36,800 nt of DNA from JAUHWS01 sp964571805 (lineage in GTDB: Bacteria; Patescibacteriota; Gracilibacteria; UM-FILTER-43-11). The stretch is from NCBI GenBank assembly GCA_964571805.1, contig CAZNDI010000003.1, positions 1-36,800 of the forward strand, read 5' to 3'. Under the pieces are notes generated by a model. That model made no database searches. It had not been told where the DNA came from and saw nothing but the letters and a program-made list of their open reading frames with translations. A program made the position numbers and the translations under genes. Shown piece by piece: positions 1-8,656 of this stretch (the stretch's first letter is position 1; each line of letters starts with the position of its first letter).

Positions 1-71
1 CCTTGGGAGGGGTTGGGGAGGTCTGCGATGGGAGGTTACGGCTATCCTGTAATAGAGATTATGGACGCCCC

Positions 72-1916
72 TCACTCACTCGGAGCCGGAGGAATCTCTT
101 CTTGAGGTCTATTTTCTTGAGCCTCTGGATTCAATGGCATTGGCTTAAGGGCTTCAGGAGAAGCTTCGGGTTGTTTTTCAGCTTGTGGCTCAGAGGATTT
201 TGGCCTTTCTAGAGGTTTTTCAAGGGGTTTTTCGGGGGTAGGCTGAAGCGGCTGTTGAACGGGGATTTCTTTTGGCTTTGGTTGGTCCCCCTCTGCTGGA
301 ACGGGAGTTGGCTTTGAAACAAAATCCTTCTTCAAGGTTTCAATGGAGCGGCCCTCGTTTCGGGGTCCCTCATTTCTTTTAACTTGAGGGGCTTGAGGTG
401 AAGGGGATTTTTGCTGAGTGGGCTGAGCGACAGGAGAGACTTTGGGAGGATGATTATGAGGTCTTTCTCCTTTGGCTTGAGCCTCACGAGGAGGTCTGGG
501 TTGATTTTCTTGAGGAGGAGCCTGTTTTGGGGCCGTTTCTTGGGCCTTTGGAGGGCTTTGAACGGGAGCAGGCTGCAAAGTGACTTCCTTTTCTTTAACA
601 GGCTGATTTTGGCCTTTAAACTCTAAGTATTGGACTGTTTGACCTTCGTTTGGAGGATTTGAGGGCGCCAAATCAGGAGTGATGGGATTTTGAGGCGGAG
701 TTTTTGGGACAGGAAGGGGGGCTGGAAACATGGGGCGCACTCTGTCGGGATGAATATTGAGACGATTGCCTTGGTAGTCTCGGACTTTAATCAGAGTATC
801 CTCAATCAATTTTTCCAGGCTGGTAGAATCACGCCGCTTTAAGCCTGCCGCTCGAACATGACCTCCTCCGCCCATCTCGGCACATATTTTGCCGACATCA
901 ACGCTATTGGTCGTCGACCGCATGCTCACTGACACATAGCCTTCTTCATTATATTTAAAGAGCATGATGAGCTCGGCACCTGGAGCATTGCTCAAAAGAT
1001 CGTCGATGATGCCTTCAGATTCTTCTGAGTTCGCCCCTGTTTCATTCAAATCAGACTTTGAAATACTGGACCAAACTAAACGATAAATCGGATCGGTTTC
1101 TACTTTAGAAAGCACCGTGCCCCACAATTTGAGGGTGGTGAGTTTTTTGGTTTTATAAATGTTTTTGATGATTTCCTGTTGTCTTGCACCCAAATCAAGC
1201 AATTGAGCGGCCACTTCCATGGCCCGGGGAGAGGTGTTGGCATGTTGAAAGCTACCAGTATCGGTGATCAAACCGGCCAAAAGGAGGGTGGAGACATCAG
1301 GGGTGAGGAATTTTTTTTCATAGCGGGTTTCCATTTCTCGTAATAAATCGAGCATCATTTCGGTGGTGCTGGCCGAAACCACATCGACAAAATTGACCTG
1401 TCCATAATCGGTGTTGCTGGCATGGTGGTCGATGTTGATGAGAGGGGTATTGAAGAAGAGTTCAGCATTTTGGTCATAAATGGGACCCAAGTGCTCTAAA
1501 TTGCCTGTGTCGAAGGTGATGATGAGGTCAAAATGTTTTTCATCCTTTCCAAAGGTAACATCTTCGGCTTTAAATTGGCCTGATCGTGGGGTGACGATGA
1601 TGTTGACTCGAGAGTGGTCTTCGGCGAGTTTGTATTTGATTTTGTTCAGGGGGGTGTTGCGGATGTCTAGAGTGATGACAAAATCATTGGAAGTGACTGA
1701 GTTTTGGACGATGTGGATGGAGGGCAAAAAGCTGAGCACTTCGGGAGCGGGATCGTTGGTGGCAGCTGTGACTTCTTTGCCTAGAGCTTGTAACGCTAAA
1801 TACATGGAAATCATGGAACCCAGACCATCACAGTCGGCTTTGGCGTGAGTCAGCAAGAGGATGCTCTGGCTTTTATCGATGAGGTTGAAGATTTGATCTC
1901 GAGTGGTGGCGTCCAT
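72..1916 (-). CDS. DHH/DHHA1 phosphoesterase (NrnA-like) with Pro-rich tail
   Basis: A 614-residue protein of the DHH superfamily closest to NrnA-type oligoribonuclease / pAp phosphatases, which degrade very short RNAs or 3',5'-bisphosphate nucleotides with Mn ions. Visible motifs are HAKADCDGLGS (24-34, metal motif I), FDTGN (135-139), the DHH signature in NIDHHASN (161-168), ITDTGS (217-222) and the DHHA1 glycine motif GGGGHVRAAG (349-358). The catalytic part ends near residue 385. The remaining ~230 residues are low-complexity and rich in Pro, Gln, Glu and Lys, which is not usual for NrnA (about 310-340 aa). The start ATG has no SD but sits 20 nt below a near-consensus promoter. The fold is certain; the exact substrate is not. 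Confidence 0.88.
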   Translation of the reverse strand: MDATTRDQIFNLIDKSQSILLLTHAKADCDGLGSMISMYLALQALGKEVTAATNDPAPEVLSFLPSIHIVQNSVTSNDFVITLDIRNTPLNKIKYKLAEDHSRVNIIVTPRSGQFKAEDVTFGKDEKHFDLIITFDTGNLEHLGPIYDQNAELFFNTPLINIDHHASNTDYGQVNFVDVVSASTTEMMLDLLREMETRYEKKFLTPDVSTLLLAGLITDTGSFQHANTSPRAMEVAAQLLDLGARQQEIIKNIYKTKKLTTLKLWGTVLSKVETDPIYRLVWSSISKSDLNETGANSEESEGIIDDLLSNAPGAELIMLFKYNEEGYVSVSMRSTTNSVDVGKICAEMGGGGHVRAAGLKRRDSTSLEKLIEDTLIKVRDYQGNRLNIHPDRVRPMFPAPLPVPKTPPQNPITPDLAPSNPPNEGQTVQYLEFKGQNQPVKEKEVTLQPAPVQSPPKAQETAPKQAPPQENQPRPPREAQAKGERPHNHPPKVSPVAQPTQQKSPSPQAPQVKRNEGPRNEGRSIETLKKDFVSKPTPVPAEGDQPKPKEIPVQQPLQPTPEKPLEKPLERPKSSEPQAEKQPEASPEALKPMPLNPEAQENRPQEEIPPAPSE

Positions 1917-1942
1917 AAGGTTATTTTTGAAGTGAAATATTA

Positions 1943-1971
1943 TTTATAATGTTTATTTTTAAACTTGTCAA
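1943..1971 (-). promoter_or_regulatory. Promoter of the DHH phosphoesterase gene
   Basis: On the minus strand TTGACA (1966-1971) is followed after exactly 17 bp by TATAAA (1943-1948). Transcription would start near 1936 and leave a leader of about 20 nt before the ATG at 1916. Confidence 0.75.
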
Positions 1972-2059
1972 TGTTCTATTATAGAATAAATAAATAATTA
2001 TGTCAAATAATTCACCCAAAAATCCTTGTGAAAAGTAACCTGGGAATAACACCCCCTCT

Positions 2060-3347
2060 TCATACCTCTAAAAATTGTTCCCCCACCTTATACACATCCC
2101 CTGCCCCCATAGTGACTAGGAGATTATTGGGTTGAGCTTCTTTCATCAAGATTTCCAAAGTTTTCTCAAAATTTTCCGTCCACTGAGCTCTGGGAATTTC
2201 GGAAGCGAGGGATTCGGCCGAAATTTTCATCTTATCCTCATCGGTATCCCGGGCCTCATAAATATTAGGTATCAAAAGCAAATCAGCGTCGGCAAAAGCA
2301 GTCTTAAAATCCTCCAACAATTCATAGGTTCGAGAATACTGATGTGGTTGAAACACACAAATGAGCCTTCGATCAGGATAATGCTCTTTCAAAGCCCTCA
2401 ACGTCGCCTTCACCTCCGTGGGATGATGGCCATAATCATCGATGACCAAGACCCCTTGTACCTCCCCCTTCATCTCCATTCGCCTCGACGTGCCCGAAAA
2501 ACGACTCAAACTCATCAAAATCTCATACTTAGCCCCCCCCCATCTGCTCAGCGGCGCTCAAGGCATGAGCCGCATTGAGCTTGTTGAAGTCACCCGCCAC
2601 GCGCAACTTGATTTCAGCCGTGTCTAAAAAATTCACGGGAATCTGTTTTGCCCTCGTGTGAGACGTAATCCGACGGCAATTTGAATCCGTTTGGTTGTAA
2701 ATCAAAAACCCCTCTTGAGGCAATTTTGAAACCAATTCCTGAAACGCATTGATATAATCGCCCTCAGATTTAAAATAGTCGACATGTTCCCATTCGCAGT
2801 TGAGAACAATCATGCCAAAAGGCTGTAAAGTCGAAAAATTCCGTCGGTATTCACAACCTTCCACCACCAACCACTCGCTTTTTCCGATATGAATGTTACG
2901 ATCCTTAAAATAAGGCACGCGTGCCCCCACAATAACGGTGGGATCTAGTCCCGCTTCAATCAAAGCCTGCCCCAACATCGCCGTGGTCGTTGTTTTGCCA
3001 TGAGTCCCTGTCACCACAATCGTTTTTTTATGAGTGGAAAGCAAACCAAGGGCCTCAAAATAACTCGTGAGCTGAAGCCCTCTTTTTTTCGCCTCCAAAT
3101 ACTCAGGATTGTTTTCTTTGTCGATGGCTTCAGAATAAATGACCCATTCCACCAGTTCACCTAAATTTTCAGCGTTGTGAGATAAAAATACCTCCACCCC
3201 TTCATTTTTAAGCTGAAGAATTGTTGGATTGTTAGCCACATCAGAACCCGTCACTTTAAGGCCATGAGCCTTTGCCAAATGAGCTAAAGCACTGATGCCG
3301 CTGCCTCCGACGCCAATGAAATGGACGTGTCTAAAATTGTCTAACAT
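2060..3347 (-). pseudogene. murC: murC, UDP-N-acetylmuramate--L-alanine ligase, frameshifted
   Basis: MurC adds L-alanine to UDP-MurNAc in cytoplasmic peptidoglycan synthesis. Two reading frames together give a full ligase of about 440 aa. The first (to 2529) holds the Rossmann motif HFIGVGGSGIS and the P-loop GTHGKTTTT (about residues 114-122 from the ATG). The second (2060 to about 2541) holds the C-terminal domain with FSGTSRRME and DDYGHHPTEV. The frames meet at a run of nine G on the minus strand (2533-2541). With eight G the protein reads through as ...EQMGGAKYEILMSLSRF, as expected for MurC. The start is taken as ATG at 3347, because the upstream alternative is a TTG at 3377 and the promoter lies just above it. 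The break may be a sequencing or assembly error, a real mutation, or a slippery tract. No internal paralogue is seen. Confidence 0.85.
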
Positions 3348-3385
3348 AGATTGATTTGCGAGAAAGTGATGAGTCAACCCTTAGG

Positions 3386-3414
3386 AAAGTATTTGGCGGA
3401 TGGGTTATTTTCAA
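3386..3414 (-). promoter_or_regulatory. Promoter of murC
   Basis: Minus-strand TTGAAA (3409-3414), 17-bp spacer, TACTTT (3386-3391). The expected transcription start near 3379 leaves about 30 nt before the ATG at 3347, which supports that start over the TTG at 3377. Confidence 0.5.
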
Positions 3415-3460
3415 GTAATATGTTATCACGTTTCGACTAAAAATTCCGAACACGAAAACC

Positions 3461-3946
3461 ATGACAACGGAAAAAAAACCCTTCACCTTTCAACTGTTCG
3501 TGATGGCTGGTTTTCTTTTTTTCTTTTACATGTTTTTTGCCCTAGCCAGCTCAATTTATCGGGATTATAAATTGGAAAGTCAGATCGACAATTTTCAATC
3601 TGAAATCGATAAATTAGCTGTTTTAGCGAATCAAAAACCAAAAGAGTTGATGTACCTCCAATCCGATCAATACAAGGATTTGTATGGCAAAGAGAGCTTG
3701 AATCTGCTCAACCCTGGAGAAAAGCTCATCATTGTGCCCAAAGGGGATAAAAACATAGAACAAGGCCCCGCGGCCCTAACCCCCGAAGTTTTTTCTCCCG
3801 ATTCCGTTTTAAATCAGCCCAACCCCGTGCAGTGGAAAGAATATTTTTTCGGCCACACCCTCTCAGTGAAAGACCAAGACCCTAAAAATATAGCTCCAAA
3901 TTCACCTTCAAAAGAAAACCCTGAATCAAAACCAATTGAAGGGTAG
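3461..3946 (+). CDS. FtsB/DivIC-like septum formation initiator protein
   Basis: A 161-residue bitopic membrane protein. It has a short basic cytoplasmic N-terminus, one transmembrane helix (about 11-33), then a coiled-coil segment (about 34-58) and the motif YGKESLNLLNPGEKLIIVPKG (75-95), which matches the ending typical of FtsB/DivIC (a Tyr/Ala-rich helix followed by L.L..PGE). Proteins of this family bridge FtsL and FtsQ/DivIB in the divisome. The tail after residue 100 is Pro/Asn/Ser-rich and probably disordered. It is divergent from murC, so a cell-wall and division neighbourhood is plausible. It overlaps no other gene and has no SD. Family assignment rests on the topology plus the PGEK motif, not on a search. 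Confidence 0.7.
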   Translation: MTTEKKPFTFQLFVMAGFLFFFYMFFALASSIYRDYKLESQIDNFQSEIDKLAVLANQKPKELMYLQSDQYKDLYGKESLNLLNPGEKLIIVPKGDKNIEQGPAALTPEVFSPDSVLNQPNPVQWKEYFFGHTLSVKDQDPKNIAPNSPSKENPESKPIEG

Positions 3947-4011
3947 ACACAAATAAGACAAAAAATTCGTCTTGGAGGACTTTAGAATTATAAGCTAAGG
4001 CTTATTTTAGT

Positions 4012-4039
4012 TTGATTTTAGCCCGTTAATCCGTATAAT
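4012..4039 (+). promoter_or_regulatory. Promoter of tRNA-fMet
   Basis: TTGATT (4012-4017), 16-bp spacer, perfect TATAAT (4034-4039). The -10 box ends only 5 bp before the mature tRNA 5' end, so the predicted start is at or next to tRNA nucleotide 1. Confidence 0.65.
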
Positions 4040-4044
4040 CCCTT

Positions 4045-4119
4045 TGCGGGGTAGAGCAGTGGCAGCTCGTCGGGCTCATAACCCGGAGGTCGCGGGTTCG
4101 AATCCTGCCCCCGCAACCA
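4045..4119 (+). tRNA. Initiator tRNA-Met (CAU), CCA encoded
   Basis: A complete cloverleaf is visible. Acceptor strand TGCGGGG (4045-4051) pairs with CCCCGCA (4109-4115), followed by discriminator A and encoded CCA (4117-4119). The D arm is GAGC/GCTC. The anticodon stem carries the three G-C pairs typical of initiator tRNA around loop CTCATAA (anticodon CAT), and the T loop is TTCGAAT. The first acceptor pair is U1-A72, a weak pair in place of the C1xA72 mismatch of E. coli tRNA-fMet. The GGG/CCC anticodon stem plus the weak 1-72 pair point to tRNA-fMet rather than elongator Met. Confidence 0.95.
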
Positions 4120-4151
4120 AAAATTTTCTCAAGCCACAGTCCAAAGCATCA

Positions 4152-6956
4152 TCACCGTCTCTTCCTCTTACGTTTCGCCCCCCCAGCTCCTGCTACTGGG
4201 ATTTTAGGTGTGTCAGGAGTTGATGTAGCCTGAGTCGGCGGATTTACTTTTATTTCGACAGGTTTTTCTGGCGCGGGAGATTGAGGCAATTCAGCTTTAA
4301 CCTCAGGACTCTTTACTTCTAAAGGTTTGACTTCCTTGGGTTTATCCCATTCTTTAGGTTTGAAACTTTTTGCCGCATCCAACTTTTTGGTTTCGGCCCA
4401 ACGGGCAATTTTATCTTCGACCACTTCTCGAGGACGACAATAACGCTCCCGCGAAAGGCGGATGATTTTTTCCCGTCGCTCCTCAGAGCCCTCAGATTGA
4501 GGGGGAGGGAGGGTAGCAATGGAGAAGGTGGGAGAAGGCATCCCATCGATCATCAACTTGGTGTAACAATTGTATTTGGGCAAAGTGATGATGTCGTTGG
4601 GCAACACCTCCTCGGAAAACTGATTGGAAAAATGTTCGGCATCATCAAAACCCACTTGGAAACAAAGACTAGTACCGACGTTCCCAAAAACCGCATCTCT
4701 CACCTCTTCCGGCATTTGAGCCACATATTGGTTGGCCATCACCAAACTGAGCTTATACTTTCGGGCTTCAGAGAGGATGGTGGCAAACGCATCCGTGGCA
4801 AAGTTTTGGAACTCATCGACATAAAGATAAAAATCCTTACGATCGGCTTCCGCTGTATCGGCCCGACTCATCGCGTCCAATTGGAATTTGGTGATGAGCA
4901 TGGAACCGAGCAAGGAAGAATTGTCCTCTCCAATTTTACCTTTAGAAAGGTTCACCACAATAATTTTGCCTGTATCCATCATGAAGCGAATATTCACCGT
5001 AGATTTTACCTGTCCTACAATATTACGAATCATTGGGGAAGAAAGAAATTGACCCACTTTATTTTGAATAGGAGAAATGGCCTCCTGTCGTTGCCTATCT
5101 TGCATTGGCTCGTATTCATCCACCCAAAAGCTTTTGACCATAGGGTTTTGAATATTAGACACTACTTTCCGACGGTATTCTTTATCGACTAAGATTCGCA
5201 TGATGCCGAGCATGGACGTGTTGGGATATTCAACAAGGCCCAGAAGACAGTTCCGCAAAATATGCTCCAAACGAGGGCCCCACGACTCGGAATACATCTT
5301 TTTAAAAACACCCAAAAGCCCTGAGGCCATCAGATTTCGTTTATTCTGATCGTCGGTATATTCCAACATATTGAACGCAAAAGGATGAGCCACATCGGAG
5401 GGGTCAAGAATGACCACATCATTCGTCCGACTGGCAGGAACAAAGTTGATGACCGCATCGGCTAAATCTCCGTGAGGGTCAATGACCGCCAAACCTTTGC
5501 CCGTATTCACATCGGAATGAATCATATTTTCCAAAAGCACGGACTTTCCCATCCCCGTTTTACCAATGATGTAAATATGACGCCGACGATCAACGGTTTT
5601 AATACCGAATTTTTCTCGTTGACCACGGAAATTACTTTCTCCCATCACATTCAATTCATCATCGGGAACCGTGCCGACAATCGGAAGATTGTGAGGGGGT
5701 TCAAGTTTACGAGAGTTGACCCAAAACACATTGGGCGTGCCCACATCTTTGGAAGGCATGTGATAAAGGGTGGCCAATTCCTCCACATTCATGATGATGG
5801 GGTCAATGACGGCCCGTTGTTGGTAGCGCTTTAGGATTTGTGCATTGGCCGAATTCATGCGCGAAACACTCAAACCATTGAGATTGGGGAGGGTGAATTG
5901 TTCAAAACTACCTGCAATTTCATTGAGCTTGAGCTCAGCTAGGTCAATATTTTCTCGTCGAGGCAAGTACACCACGCGAATATTGACCCCATAACTGAGG
6001 CGAGTGACTTTGTTGACAGCCGCTGAAGCCGGATCTTCTCGGTCGTGAGAACTGGAGGATTCTTGATTGAGGCTTTGCTCCACAGCACTCAAAGCACCCA
6101 ACCGTCCACCCCGCAGGACCCAAAAAAACATGTAAGCGGGAATATACCAAAATCGAGCCCAAAATCCTCGAGCCAAGTAAGCATTGGTGGCCTTTCCGCT
6201 TAAAAAAGGACTGTTGGCAAAAACCCCGTTCGTCACAATTTTCAAACATTTGATGGCACGCTGTCTCCACCAATCCCCCACGGGCTCCATGGTGATCTGA
6301 ATCCAAGCCTGTTCATCGGTGGCATTGAGCTTGGAAAGGGTGGCCGTGACGCCTGCAAGAGGCTCTGTAGCGAGTCGAGTCAGCTTGTCTTCAAACTGAA
6401 TGTAACGCTTGATGGGGTACATGTCTGAATTGGAAAACTGAAATTCAGCGGTAACGGCATAGCGTTGATCTCGAGCGGCCTGCTTGTGGAGGACGGGGAG
6501 ATTTTGGGGGTTTTCGGGATTGTCGAGGGGGGTTTCTAGTTTTTCAACTTGATTTCGATACACCGTGAAGGCTTGCTTGGAATAATCTTCCACTTCTTCG
6601 ATCTCTACATCGGGGTATTGGGCGTAAATTTGGCTTTCGACGACATTTTTGAATTTACGGGGCGTCCAGATGAAAAATTGAATTTTATTGTTCACATTGG
6701 CAATTTCCAAACTGATCCGAGGCATGGTTTGGCCTGTTAAGGAGCCGAAAAAACTGTAATTCCTTTTGATGCCATGCAGGGCCGAAAAAATCTGTTCCGC
6801 CACAATGGGGCCGCGTTCGTTGAGCTTAGAAACAGCCACGCGCAAAACAACCGTGGGCATGTTTTGGTTGTATTGGTTCTGCTTGCTGGTGATATAAATT
6901 TTAAAAACAAAAACTAGAGCTCCCACAAGACCGATGATGAGGAGGATTTCTGTCAT
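4152..6956 (-). CDS. VirD4/TraG-HerA-type membrane-associated ATPase
   Basis: A 934-residue P-loop ATPase of the kind annotated as type IV secretion / conjugative DNA transfer coupling protein (DUF87, TraG-D-like). A single N-terminal transmembrane helix (about 3-21) is followed by a long domain without recognised motifs. A second hydrophobic stretch lies near 266-283 (RFWYIPAYMFFWVL). The ATPase core has Walker A IIGKTGMGKSVLLENM (463-478), AVIDPHGDLAD (490-500), Walker B FYLYVDEFQNF (709-719) and a sensor-like ANQYVAQ (741-747). The last ~110 residues are Pro/Lys/Glu-rich and end in GGAKRKRKRR. It stands alone: no relaxase, VirB4 or pilin gene is nearby. Such stand-alone ATPases could move DNA or act with pilus genes encoded elsewhere. 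The ATPase class is secure; the transport role is inferred. Confidence 0.82.
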   Translation of the reverse strand: MTEILLIIGLVGALVFVFKIYITSKQNQYNQNMPTVVLRVAVSKLNERGPIVAEQIFSALHGIKRNYSFFGSLTGQTMPRISLEIANVNNKIQFFIWTPRKFKNVVESQIYAQYPDVEIEEVEDYSKQAFTVYRNQVEKLETPLDNPENPQNLPVLHKQAARDQRYAVTAEFQFSNSDMYPIKRYIQFEDKLTRLATEPLAGVTATLSKLNATDEQAWIQITMEPVGDWWRQRAIKCLKIVTNGVFANSPFLSGKATNAYLARGFWARFWYIPAYMFFWVLRGGRLGALSAVEQSLNQESSSSHDREDPASAAVNKVTRLSYGVNIRVVYLPRRENIDLAELKLNEIAGSFEQFTLPNLNGLSVSRMNSANAQILKRYQQRAVIDPIIMNVEELATLYHMPSKDVGTPNVFWVNSRKLEPPHNLPIVGTVPDDELNVMGESNFRGQREKFGIKTVDRRRHIYIIGKTGMGKSVLLENMIHSDVNTGKGLAVIDPHGDLADAVINFVPASRTNDVVILDPSDVAHPFAFNMLEYTDDQNKRNLMASGLLGVFKKMYSESWGPRLEHILRNCLLGLVEYPNTSMLGIMRILVDKEYRRKVVSNIQNPMVKSFWVDEYEPMQDRQRQEAISPIQNKVGQFLSSPMIRNIVGQVKSTVNIRFMMDTGKIIVVNLSKGKIGEDNSSLLGSMLITKFQLDAMSRADTAEADRKDFYLYVDEFQNFATDAFATILSEARKYKLSLVMANQYVAQMPEEVRDAVFGNVGTSLCFQVGFDDAEHFSNQFSEEVLPNDIITLPKYNCYTKLMIDGMPSPTFSIATLPPPQSEGSEERREKIIRLSRERYCRPREVVEDKIARWAETKKLDAAKSFKPKEWDKPKEVKPLEVKSPEVKAELPQSPAPEKPVEIKVNPPTQATSTPDTPKIPVAGAGGAKRKRKRR

Positions 6957-7250
6957 TCTTTCTTAATTTTAGTCTAAAGCTTCACTATTTTAACGGATTT
7001 TTTAGAAAATATCTAAATCATTCCCAACTATTTTTCTATCTCAAGGACTAATGTGGGCCCGTTTTATTAACATTAATTATTTTTCCCCATCATTACTAAT
7101 GATACCTAATCTCACTATTTTAGCATTTTTAAGCCAAAAAATCAACTAAAACAAACTAAAAAATCCAGAGCTTGATACAAATCTATAAAGGCTTAAGCCT
7201 TGTCTAAAAGTTAATTAAAATCTAGAATAAACCCTGTATTAATCCTAAAA
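6957..7250. other. AT-rich divergent intergenic region with two palindromes
   Basis: This 294-bp gap lies between the minus-strand ATPase and plus-strand miaB. It holds no credible gene. It contains the perfect palindrome ATCATTA-C-TAATGAT (7089-7103) and the 14-bp palindrome AAGGCTTAAGCCTT (7188-7201), the latter touching the miaB -35 box. Confidence 0.6.
7200..7228 (+). promoter_or_regulatory. Promoter of miaB
   Basis: TTGTCT (7200-7205), 17-bp spacer, TAGAAT (7223-7228), giving a start near 7236 and a leader of about 15 nt. The perfect palindrome AAGGCTTAAGCCTT overlaps the first bases of the -35 box. Confidence 0.6.
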
Positions 7251-8588
7251 ATGCCTCTCAAATACCACATCAAAACCTACGGCTGCCAGATGAATTATTC
7301 CGACACCGAACGGGTGATGACCGTGCTCGAAAAAATGGGCTATGAAGGCGTGGACCACTACGATAAAGCAGATTTGGTGATCCTCAATACCTGCATGGTC
7401 AAAAAATCAGCCGAAGACCGCATTTATGGATTGGGGGAACCTTTTGCCAAACTCAAAGAAAGCAACCCCAACCTAAAAATTGGAATTACGGGCTGCATGA
7501 TCAACAAAGACACAGGATTGAGAGGGGAGAGCAAAGAAGAGGTCTTCAGAAGAATGGCAACCATCGATTTTGTGTTTCGAATCAAAGACTTGATGCACCT
7601 ACCAGACATGCTCCACAAAATGCATCACATGGAAGGTGGAGACGAAGTTTCTCAAATGAAGAGCTATTTTCACATCAGCCCCAAAATCACCAACATCACC
7701 CAAGTGTTCATTCCCATCATGAGCGGATGTAATAATTTTTGCTCCTTCTGCATTGTCCCCTACACTCGAGGACGAGAAGAATGTCGAGAAATGAGCGAAC
7801 TTTTGGAAGAGGTTAAAAAATTAGCCAAACGAGGAGCGACTGAAGTGAATTTTGTGGGACAAAATGTGAATAGTTACAAACCCAAAGACGCTGATCCAAA
7901 TTCAAAAGACAGTCCTTTTGCTCAACTGCTAAGGAGAGTGGATGCGATAGAAGGAATCAAGCGAATCAGATTTTATACCGTTCACCCCAAAGACATGGGA
8001 GACGATGTGGTGGCCTTATTTGGAGAACTGAAATCGATGGTCCCCCACATTCATTTACCGATTCAGAGCGGGTCTAACAGTTGTCTAAAAAGGATGAATC
8101 GACTGTACACCGTGGAGCGATGGAAGGAATTGGCTGACAAAATTCGGGCCAAGATCCCGAACGTATCGATTAGCACGGACATCATCACAGGCTTTTGTGG
8201 AGAAACAGAAGAAGAATTTATGGAAAGTGTGAATTTGATCAAAGATTATAAAGTGGATTTGGTTTATGTCTCCAAATATTCGGATCGGGAAAACACGTAT
8301 GCCCATAAAAATTTGAAAGATGACATTCCGTTTGAGGTAAAAAAAGACCGTTTTGAGCGCCTAACCAAAGCCATGCAAGAAGTATCGAGTGACTATTTGA
8401 AACAGTTTATTGGACAAGCGGTCGAAGTTTTGGTGGAGAAAGTTGAAAAGGGCTGGGCGACGGGGAAAATTCCTCATTTCAAGCAATGTCGTTTTAAAGC
8501 AGAAGACCCCAAGTTGGTGGGGGAATATGTAACAGTGAAGGTGGAAAATGCGAGAGAGTGGTGTTTGGAAGGAGAAAGGGTAAACTGA
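7251..8588 (+). CDS. miaB: tRNA-2-methylthio-N6-dimethylallyladenosine synthase MiaB
   Basis: A 445-residue radical-SAM methylthiotransferase. It converts i6A37 to ms2i6A37 in tRNAs reading UNN codons, using two Fe-S clusters. The N-terminal UPF0004 domain supplies the three cluster cysteines: C12 in KTYGCQMNYSD, C48 in NTCMVKKSA and C82 in GITGCMIN. The radical-SAM motif is SGCNNFCSFCIVPYTRGRE with C160, C164 and C167. A TRAM-like domain closes the protein (about 380-445). The NTCMVKKSA box is the MiaB type rather than MtaB or RimO, and YTRGRE supports this. Length is normal. No SD precedes the ATG (TCCTAAAA). A miaA gene is not in the window. Confidence 0.93.
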   Translation: MPLKYHIKTYGCQMNYSDTERVMTVLEKMGYEGVDHYDKADLVILNTCMVKKSAEDRIYGLGEPFAKLKESNPNLKIGITGCMINKDTGLRGESKEEVFRRMATIDFVFRIKDLMHLPDMLHKMHHMEGGDEVSQMKSYFHISPKITNITQVFIPIMSGCNNFCSFCIVPYTRGREECREMSELLEEVKKLAKRGATEVNFVGQNVNSYKPKDADPNSKDSPFAQLLRRVDAIEGIKRIRFYTVHPKDMGDDVVALFGELKSMVPHIHLPIQSGSNSCLKRMNRLYTVERWKELADKIRAKIPNVSISTDIITGFCGETEEEFMESVNLIKDYKVDLVYVSKYSDRENTYAHKNLKDDIPFEVKKDRFERLTKAMQEVSSDYLKQFIGQAVEVLVEKVEKGWATGKIPHFKQCRFKAEDPKLVGEYVTVKVENAREWCLEGERVN

Positions 8589-8591
8589 ATA

Positions 8592-8619
8592 TTGACATTT
8601 TTTCTATTTATGATATATT
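8592..8619 (+). promoter_or_regulatory. Promoter of the 294-aa unknown gene
   Basis: TTGACA (8592-8597), 16-bp spacer, TATATT (8614-8619). The expected start is near 8626, about 30 nt above the ATG at 8657. Confidence 0.6.
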
Positions 8620-8656
8620 GGCCAACCAACCTTTTATTTAAGTAAATTTTATTAGA

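Noticed and set aside
4497..5192. 231-aa plus-strand frame within the ATPase gene
   Set aside because: It lies antisense to the Walker B and TraG-like coding region and has no recognisable content.
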